Source of the DNA: Lumbricus terrestris | Taxonomy: Eukaryota > Annelida > Clitellata > Crassiclitellata > Lumbricidae | Assembly: GCA_949752735.1 (NCBI GenBank) | Contig: OX457052.1 | Coordinates: forward strand, 35,727,280 to 35,791,279 | DNA length: 64,000 nucleotides | Direction: 5' to 3' | Part shown: piece after piece, positions 56,826 through 64,000 of the stretch | Layout: each line of letters opens with the position of its first letter | How positions within the stretch are numbered: the first letter of the stretch is position 1 | Notes under the pieces: generated by a model | Told to the model about the DNA's origin: nothing | Seen by the model: the letters and a program-made list of their open reading frames with translations, nothing else | The model's database searches: none | Translations under genes and position numbers: made by a program

Positions 56826-57360
56826 ATAATGCTACATAACTGTGCCTGTTTTACGATCTGCTTAGACACCTCTCATATGTTAAAAAACAATGCTATAATA
56901 AATAACGCACAGACTTAATATGTTGCTTCAACGCCAAGGCAAACAGTTCATATAATAGCATGTAGCATCGTTTTAAAGGTGTGTAAGGCAGATCCGCACA
57001 CATGAACCATTGTGCTTGTTACTGATTGTTTAAACTCAGTCAATGCCACCACGGCTCGTACACTGGCAGTGCCAATTGCAGGCCTGGATGAAGGACAACC
57101 ACTTTCGTTTAATCAAACTAACACAATGCAGTATGATAAGAATCAACAATAATATTATGAACGGATGATCGCAAGTTAATGCAGCAGTCGAATTTTATTT
57201 CGACAGACATGAAAGGCGCCACAACGTGACGGCCTACAGTAACTGCTGTTTTACCATCTACTGAATGGAAGGCAGTGCTGACCTTTGCGATGACATTCGG
57301 GAAGCACATCCGCGTCCGTGCGCTCGTCAGTGTTAACCATTTACTTTAAATGTCTCAGAG
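56826..57360. other. Spacer with a diverged echo of the duplication
   Basis: 57135-57260 ('GATGATCGCAAGTTAATGCA', 'TACTGAATGGAAGGCAGTG') faintly resembles 55525-55645. AGACACCTC words near 56866. No exon supported. Confidence 0.4.
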
Positions 57361-57492
57361 ATAGATGAAAGAACGATTGACAGATGGAAGAAACAACAAA
57401 TGGACGGACTGCGGAAAGGATAGATAGATAGAAAGATGGAAGGATATATGATAGAAAGGATAGAAGAATGAATATAGAGAAAAGACGGACGA

Positions 57493-57496
<4 letters not shown>

Positions 57497-57577
<81 letters not shown>

Positions 57578-57690
57578 AGGAGGGAGGGAGGGAGGAAGGG
57601 AGGGAGGGAGGGAGGGAGGGAGGGAGGGAGGGAGGGAGGGAGGGAGGGAGGGAGGGAGGGAGGGAGGGAGGGAGGGAGGGAAGGAAGGAG
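57497..57690. repeat. (AG)n followed by (GGGA)n
   Basis: About 38 AG units (57497-57572) lead into about 27 GGGA units (57577-57690). Purine-only strand. Poly-Arg/Glu and Leu/Pro/Ser frames are artefacts. Confidence 0.95.
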
Positions 57691-58180
57691 GAAGGAAGGA
57701 ATGATAAGTGGAATTACCGAATAATGGGTGAAATAACGGATAGATGGAAGGAAGAACGAATTGAATTTACTCCGCCACTGCACTGCACGTTCGTATCTTA
57801 TTGCCAGTCCCAAGCGTGCACGAAAGGGAGGGCGACGCTAATGATCCTCATTTATATCACGCAACATCGTTGGACTGTAACGACTGCTAATGAATAGAAG
57901 GAGGCAATGGAGAATCGATGGAAGAACGAAGGGACAGATAAACGGTTGGATAGACACAAATGAAGATGGAAGAATGGCCTGCAGAGCGGGGTATTGACGG
58001 GATATTAATTTCGTCTAATGAAAGGAAGTGAGCATAAAAGACTCGTGGACGGCTGTGTAATGGTCTAGAAAGTGGACGCAACGTTCGATGGAAAGACGAA
58101 CGTCGTCATCAGTCGGACGAAACAAAGAGAAACAATTACAGATGGATGAAAAGAAAAAGGACAGGTACAGACGCATGCGA
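57691..58180. other. Purine-rich spacer
   Basis: GGAAGGA-type composition decays to ordinary sequence. No gene recognised. Confidence 0.5.
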
Positions 58181-58182
58181 TA

Positions 58183-58445
58183 CAGGATACTGATACAGGA
58201 TACTGACACAGGATACTGACACAGGATACTGACACAGGATACTGACACAGGATACTGATCGACACAGGATACTGACACATGATAGTGATGATACTGACAC
58301 AGGATACTGACACAGGATACTGACACAGGATACTGACACAGGATACTGACACAGGATACTGACACAGGATACTGACACAGGATACTGATCGACAGGATAC
58401 TGACACATGATAGTGATGATACTGCATGACACAGGATACTGACAC
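58183..58445. repeat. 13-bp minisatellite ACACAGGATACTG, about 18 copies
   Basis: Perfect 13-mers are interrupted twice by the same 'GACACATGATAGTGATGATACTG' variant (58258-58290 and 58390-58425), indicating duplication of a higher-order block. Confidence 0.95.
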
Positions 58446-58789
58446 CAATACGAAATGATGGGAGGAGCGAGTTACAGCATATATAGGGATATCCATGATT
58501 ATTACGTATACGAAAAAATAGCATTTTCGATCCCCTCTCCATCTCCAATGTCGTTCATTTTGTGTAGGCTACCTCCCATGCGTGCGTACATAGAAGTTTA
58601 TCCATTATTTTTATAATAATTTTCTAGATAAAATTTGCTGGCTGTCACGATTTAGACCATGTCTGCTGAATATTTTACGATTGAGTTTATGATTGGAAAT
58701 AAGTGGCTTTATTATAGTTCTTCAAAAATGGCAATAAAAATAGTAGGCTACTGAAAGCAGTAACTGAGTTTAATAATTCAGGAACAATC

Positions 58790-59300
58790 ATCTTCATGTA
58801 CGATGACCTGCCTAGACACCACTAGAACGATGCTAAATACTGGTATATTTCTAATGAACTTTTCAAATTTGAATTTGATGCAACGGTTTATTTATATCCT
58901 AATCAAGTCGAGCGTTTTGGAGGTGTCTAAAGTAAAATATAAGACAGTGCAGCAATATTGGGCACGGGGTCATTTAAAACAGAGCGGACAGATGAAGGGA
59001 GAACTATTCAGAAATTCATATAATTGAAATTGATGCAACGGTTTATTTATAACCTAATCAAGTAGAGCGTTTTGGAGGTGTCTAAAGTAAAATAAAAGAT
59101 TGATCCATTGATCCATCGGATTGAGAGCAACCGAAGACAGGAGAGGATGGAGAAGTAGGCTACTGTCCAAAATGCGACCAACCCTCGTGTCGAGGAAGGT
59201 TGAAGGCAAGGCAAGGCAAAGTAAAATATAAGGCAGTGCAGCAATATTGGGCACGGAGTCATTTAACAAAGCGGACAGATGAAGGGAGAACTATTCTGAA
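58790..59300. repeat. Tandem ~145-bp duplications with AGGTGTCTAAAG ends
   Basis: 'TTGATGCAACGGTTTATTTAT' (58875, 59030), 'GAGCGTTTTGGAGGTGTCTA' (58911, 59066) and 'AGTGCAGCAATATTGGGCAC' (58945, 59233) recur. An unrelated LINE fragment splits the last pair. Confidence 0.8.
59110..59215 (+). pseudogene. Small LINE C-terminal fragment
   Basis: The frame reads ATEDRRGWRSRLLSKMRPTL then VSRKVEGKAR, resembling the 'A.DR..WR.....' end of LINE proteins, followed by (GCAAG)n. Short, so tentative. Confidence 0.45.
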
Positions 59301-59850
59301 CTTAATCCAAAACATAATTTTTTTCACAAAAGCCATAACAGACCAATTTTATAATAAGTTCTTATGTGTTCTTGCAAAGGTGTGGTGATCTTAATAATTA
59401 TGATATATTCGATTAACTTTCATTGCTGTCCATCATCATCATCATCAATTTATTAGGAATAATGTCGAAAATCTTAATGAATTGCCAAGCGCCACATTGC
59501 AGCTTTTTAAAGGAATATTATTGCTAGAACTACACAACCAGTTCTTTCGCTCCCATCCTTCATGGCAAATTTTCCCCAATCGTACGTATGACGATGACCT
59601 TTCCGAAACTATTTTTAACTTCACATAATAATTGCTTCTACAACAACTGCACAAATCCATTCTATTGCTTGACATTATGTGCAGAACTGCACGCTTTGAA
59701 AAGAACAACTGCACAGAAGACGATGGATCTTGGATCGAAACATTGCATTCTTATTATTATGTCAATATATCTATAGCCTAAGGCAATGGATCGGATCGAT
59801 CATCGAATAAAATCCTGAGTGGTCAATTTATCATGAATGCATTTATTGAT
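59301..59850. other. Spacer, nothing recognised
   Basis: AT-rich with a (CATCAT)n microrepeat at 59430. No exon supported. Confidence 0.4.
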
Positions 59851-59861
59851 CGACAGTCGGC

Positions 59862-61205
59862 CAGTGGCGGCGCCAGACACTTTTTGTAGCCAGGGCACAG
59901 TCATTGCAGTCATACAAGTAACCAGGGCAGAGGGCGAGTAGCGTGCCCGGTAGTACGCATGCAGTGTTTATAATCTAGTCTTCATGCTTTGGGGAAGGGA
60001 ATTCGGGTTTCTAGAGGGGGTGAAAAAAGTCGACTTTGGCCGGACATTTTGAGTGGTCGCCAAACTTTTCTGAAGACTTTTTGTTAGTCATTTGAACAAT
60101 ACCGCTGCCATTTCGGCTAAAAAAACTGATCCATGACCTTTTTTGTCTTTCGGTCGAAATCTCACGAAAACGTATAATTTTAACTGCAAAAAATAACTGA
60201 TGACCTTTTTAACCAACATGTCCACCATATAATTATGTATGGACACAAGCTCGGTTTTCTGGGTGGAGGGGAGGAAATTCCTACACAACATTTACTTTTC
60301 TGATTTTCTTGGGAATGGTATTTATTTACATGTATACAACACGTCGCGATTTTTTCTGGGGGAGATTCATTCCTGAGGTGACTTCCACCCAGAGACGTCT
60401 AGATTAAACATTGGGTGCTAGGCCCAGTGGGTAGTACAGGTTTACATAGGCCTATAGTTTGGCTCCCAGTGAAATCATCCACCCTACAGAACATTTCCTT
60501 GATAGAACTTTTGCCCTGCCAGAACTTTTCCCATGCCAGAATTTTGCCTTCCCAGTTCCCTGTCAGAATTTTTCCATGACAAAACTTTTGCCAAAATCTT
60601 GCCCTACTTGGACTCTTGTCATGCGAGAATTTTGCTCTGCCAGAAAGTTTTCCTAAAAGAACTTTTGCCAAAATTATGCCCTACCAGAATTTTGGCCCTA
60701 CCGCAATTTTGTCCTGCCAGGACTTTTGTCCTGCCAGAACTTTTGCCCTGTGGAAATTTTGCCTTGTCAGAAATTTTGGCCTGCCACAATTTTTTCCTGC
60801 CATAACTTTTCCCTGCCAGAATGTCTTCCTGCCAGAACTATTACCCTGCGAGAATTTTGCTCTGTCAGAATTTATGCTCTGCCAGAATTGTTCTCTCCCA
60901 GTACCTTAGCCCTGCCAGAATTTTACCATGCCAGAACTCTTGCCCTGCCACAACTTTTGCCCTGCCAGAAAATTGCCCTGTCAGATTTTGTTCTCTTCAT
61001 GAACTTTGCCCTGCCAGAAGTTTGTCCTGCCAGAACTCTTGCCCTGCCAGAGAGCATACGGACGAGAACAGTAAGAAACAATATGCCCGAACAAATTCTG
61101 TCAGGGCAAAATTTCTGGCAGGGCAAGGACAAGGGCAACGACCAGGGCAAAGGCTTTTTTACCAGGGCATTTGCCCTGCCATGCCCTGGCGTAGCGCCGC
61201 CACTG
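59862..61205. mobile_element. hAT-type non-autonomous element, 1344 bp
   Basis: Left end CAGTGGCGGCGCCAGAC and right end GTAGCGCCGCCACTG are inverted. Exact 8-bp duplication CAGTCGGC at 59854-59861 and 61206-61213. Same terminal family as 6972-9366. Over half of the element is an ~18-bp minisatellite. Confidence 0.92.
60484..61052. repeat. ~18-bp minisatellite CCCTGCCAGAACTTTTG, about 32 copies
   Basis: Degenerate units of TTTTGCCCTGCCAGAAC. Related inverted words (GGCAGGGCAAAATTTCTG) appear at 61100-61125, so the array folds back at its right end. Cys/Pro/Leu-rich frames are artefacts. Confidence 0.92.
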
Positions 61206-61499
61206 CAGTCGGCTACACAATGACCAAGTTTCAATCGATGGCACTGAGCATAATGATGCGAGTAAAAAACTACACATTGACCGACTCAGAATTAAAAGAC
61301 AGATTGACGTCCTACTCTCGGCATTGCAAGGCGCGAGCGATCTGACCAATTAAAGACAGCAGCGTTTTTAAACTAGACGTAGGCCTATGAGGGGATTTCC
61401 CCGAGAAAAGACATTCCCAGAAAAATTCAAGTTTCTTTCATATGCATATAACGTAAGCCTACTATTACTTCGCTGTCAGAATGGACAGTGCGTACCTCT

Positions 61500-61626
61500 A
61501 CGCTTCATTTTTTTTTGGGGGGGGTGGGGTAAATCACCCAAATATTTCATTTTTACATGAGAAAAAAATGGATTGCTTTTTTAGGGTGGGGTTAGCCCCA
61601 CTAGCCCCCCCTAACGCCGCTACTGC
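61500..61626. mobile_element. Truncated hAT-type terminus
   Basis: 'TTAGCCCCACTAGCCCCCCC' leading to TAACGCCGCTACTG (ending about 61625) resembles the right ends of the CAGTGGCGGCG family. No left end recognised. Confidence 0.5.
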
Positions 61627-64000
61627 AGCTCGCCCGTTTTAATTGACGCCACGCCGTTTAGGTCCCCGCGCGGTGATGTCCCAGTTGGTCAGTAGCTATA
61701 AGCTACCATTGGGTACGGTACTCAAGGCGTGATTTTGAGTCTCTTAAATAGCCACCTTCGGGAAGAACCGCGGCCTGCACGCTCTCTTTCACAGAGCCAC
61801 GTTATACTCACGTCCATACGCGCGGCCAGCGCTCTTACCGATGTAGGCCTAGGTAACTGCATGGGTGGCAATCCATTCCGATATCAGTTTATGCCTATGC
61901 ATAGTAGCATAAACATTACCCAGCTGCAGATAACCATTCGAGATCGCTCTCTCACACAAATTAAACCTACCGTTCTATCAATAAAACGACCACTGAATGG
62001 GATCAGTCGCGTGATCACCATGCATCTTATTATATGTAAAACAAAAAAATACGGAATTAAGCAAAAGTTACTATAGCTAGTATACAAGCCCAGGCGTGCG
62101 ACATGACACCAGCTGGCAGCTGTAAGAGATGCCTCGGCACAAAAACTGATCATATATAGTCACGTGGGGCGAAAAATTCACTCCTGAAGGTCAAGAAGAT
62201 AGATCGATAGATCCAGAGATCGAGAGATCGAGAGACTGGTGTAGACCTAGACCTAGATAGGAATTATAATCCTGAAAAAGAATCCCACGGGGAGTGAGAG
62301 GAAGAGCATATTCCATTTTAGGAGGGTCCAATCACGGTCGAGTTAGAATAATAATTGTTGACCTGGCTCGTGGGACAAACAACTTAGACCTTTCCAGATA
62401 GTGGCCTAGATAAAAAGATAAACTAGACACTAAGCATAGTTACTCTAATACTCTAACATTCTTGTGATCCAAATCTGGACATAAATTCAGTGCATTAAAC
62501 ACAACGCCCGATTAAACAACGATATTTTTACCAAGTCAGTTAAAAGGTGGCGCTGTTCGTCAACACCTGTGGTATCCGATGATCGAGTCTCAGTGATATG
62601 TTTTTAATATAGGACGCTGTTATTAAATGGTAACGTCGTCATTAAGACTCGCTTTAAATGTATAATCCGCTCGGTACCCCGAGTAAGTGAACCAATAATT
62701 ATATTCTGTATTTTTCACTATAATGGACCTTCGCATTGGTGTCGGCTGGTAGTCCGAATGAATATGTTTACGGGTCGAATGCAAATCGGACAAAGCTACT
62801 AGCGTTGACGGTGGACCCCCGTTGTTGGCGAAACAAAGCTATTCTGTGGTGACTGACGTCAGAGGTGATGTCACGCCGTAATTCCCCCATCTGGTTTCCT
62901 GATGATTGGTGGCTTATAATTGCATCGGGCAATTAGTTCATTTGGATGGTTTTGAGTTTGCTCTGTTGCGGAACTGTAAATAGTAACTTCTATCGCGCCC
63001 TGTACACATAGTATTCCAGCAAATGTGTGTTTTGCTTTGGACATGGTGTGTGTGTCGAAACAGTTGTTTGGGGTTTTATTTTGGTTGTGTTGTTATTTGT
63101 GGTATTATTGTGAGCATTTAAGAATGTCACATAGTAACAAGATCATTAAAATTCAGAATATGCTTTAAAAAACCCAGAAAGTTTTCTGTTACACATGAAA
63201 GAAAGTTTGCTGAAATGTTGTCATGAATATTTCATGCACTGTGCCATGAGTTTTTTGGCAACAGATTTGGCAACAACTTGTTTGGCACTGTCTTTGCGAT
63301 TCATGTTCGTGGTTCTGTCCATTCCAACTGTATGCCTTCTTGTAAACTATGTGGCTATCCCAGATTGTGAGATAAAGTAGAGCGATACACACTACCAGAA
63401 GGACTTTTGTCATAAATAAATACATAAACAAATAAACACGTAAATAAATAGAGACACTTTTTAGTTGGAAATAACACATAAATATTTATAAATAATGGCA
63501 CTTTTTAGCAGTACGTTGGGAATGATAATTTGTATGTAGGCAAGTAAGTAAGAAAGCAAACAGGCAGTTGTTGTATTAGGAGATTTGGAGAATTTTATTA
63601 TTTACAATTTGCAATGCTCCTGTATTTGCTGTTTTCATGCGTTTTAAGTTAAAAAGTTTTTACACGACCCTGCAATAAAATATTGCTCGGTTCTAAGCAA
63701 TTGTGAGTGAAGGACTTGCTCAGGTTTCTTACACTGAGTGTTGGGTTGAACTTGTGCCTGAGACTATTAATACTGAAGGGGTATGAAGCCAAAGCGTGCC
63801 AGCCAATCAGAAATCATCTTTTCTGAAGCATCAACTTAGTCGGTCTATTCTTGTAAATCGGGTGCACTGACATGCACCGTTACTTAGCAGGACAAAAGTT
63901 TGAACAGTGCAAAAAATAACAAAGCCAACTGCATTGTTCTTGACCTTGTTATTACTTTTTTATCTTTTATTTATAATGCAAATTCTTTTTGTGAAAGAAG
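61627..64000. other. Mostly single-copy-looking non-coding DNA
   Basis: No convincing exon in 2.4 kb. 62190-62275 has GATCGAGAGATCGAG and ACCTAGACCTAG microrepeats. 63400-63495 is rich in AAATAAATA. A SINE-like scrap 'GCAATTGTGAGTGAAGGACT' lies at 63698-63735. An island of balanced composition (62800-62960) has no identifiable motif. Confidence 0.45.

Noticed and set aside
60533..61345. Cys/Pro/Leu-rich frames of up to 174 codons
   Set aside because: Translation of the 18-bp minisatellite within a non-autonomous transposon.
63189..63479. 96-codon minus-strand frame
   Set aside because: AT-rich, with AAATAAATA-derived Tyr/Leu runs, no domain and no splice context.

Overview
The window looks like repeat-rich, gene-poor nuclear DNA from a marine invertebrate. 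I infer an echinoderm or similar non-vertebrate deuterostome from three things: the palindrome TAGGCCTA and its variants recur throughout, tRNA-like SINEs carry 'AGGACTTGC(T/C)CAA' blocks, and FLYWCH-MULE, hAT, Tc1/mariner and piggyBac-like elements are all present. No sequence search could be run, so the species is not identified. There are no bacterial operons, RNA operons or CRISPR arrays. Most long open frames are microsatellite or minisatellite artefacts.

Layout. 1-2.9 kb holds simple repeats and a 22-bp tandem array. 2.9-10.65 kb is copy A of a segmental duplication whose copy B lies at 51.3-56.8 kb in the same orientation. Copy A carries two spliced-looking minus-strand exons that resemble a CARD/death-fold domain; B keeps only one of them, and its homology stops exactly at the predicted splice acceptor. 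A 2.4-kb hAT-type element (6972-9366) interrupts copy A, and copy B supplies the empty site. A 200-N assembly gap follows (10654-10853), then a CRE-like repeat, a TAGGGTAA-ended element (11543-12669), a ~64-bp minisatellite (14.2-15.8 kb) and a 3.3-kb hAT-type element (16178-19516).

21.9-27.6 kb is a nested structure. An ~0.88-kb hAT-like element is interrupted by a 4764-bp Mutator-like element (MULE) with a 9-bp target duplication, a FLYWCH zinc finger, a DDE transposase split by one frameshift, and ~345-bp terminal inverted repeats built of 13/14-bp subrepeats. 27.6-31 kb holds Tc1/mariner-type elements with a fossil mariner transposase end, then a 181-bp hAT MITE. 32.6-34.2 kb is a hAT element with a transposase C-terminal fragment, itself hit by a 161-bp MITE. 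35.3-36 kb is a long (CATA)n/(TATG)n palindrome. 39.5-42.4 kb is the best gene in the window: an intact 754-residue hAT-like transposase in an element with an 8-bp target duplication. 43.5-44.3 kb is a foldback element, 46.5-47.8 kb a TTAA-flanked piggyBac-like element with tandem ATGGCGGC motifs, and 59.9-61.2 kb a hAT-type element filled by an ~18-bp minisatellite. LINE 3' coding ends are scattered in between.

The recurring theme is non-autonomous DNA transposons whose ends or cores are tandem minisatellites. Apart from the small CARD-like exons, every credible coding sequence belongs to mobile DNA.
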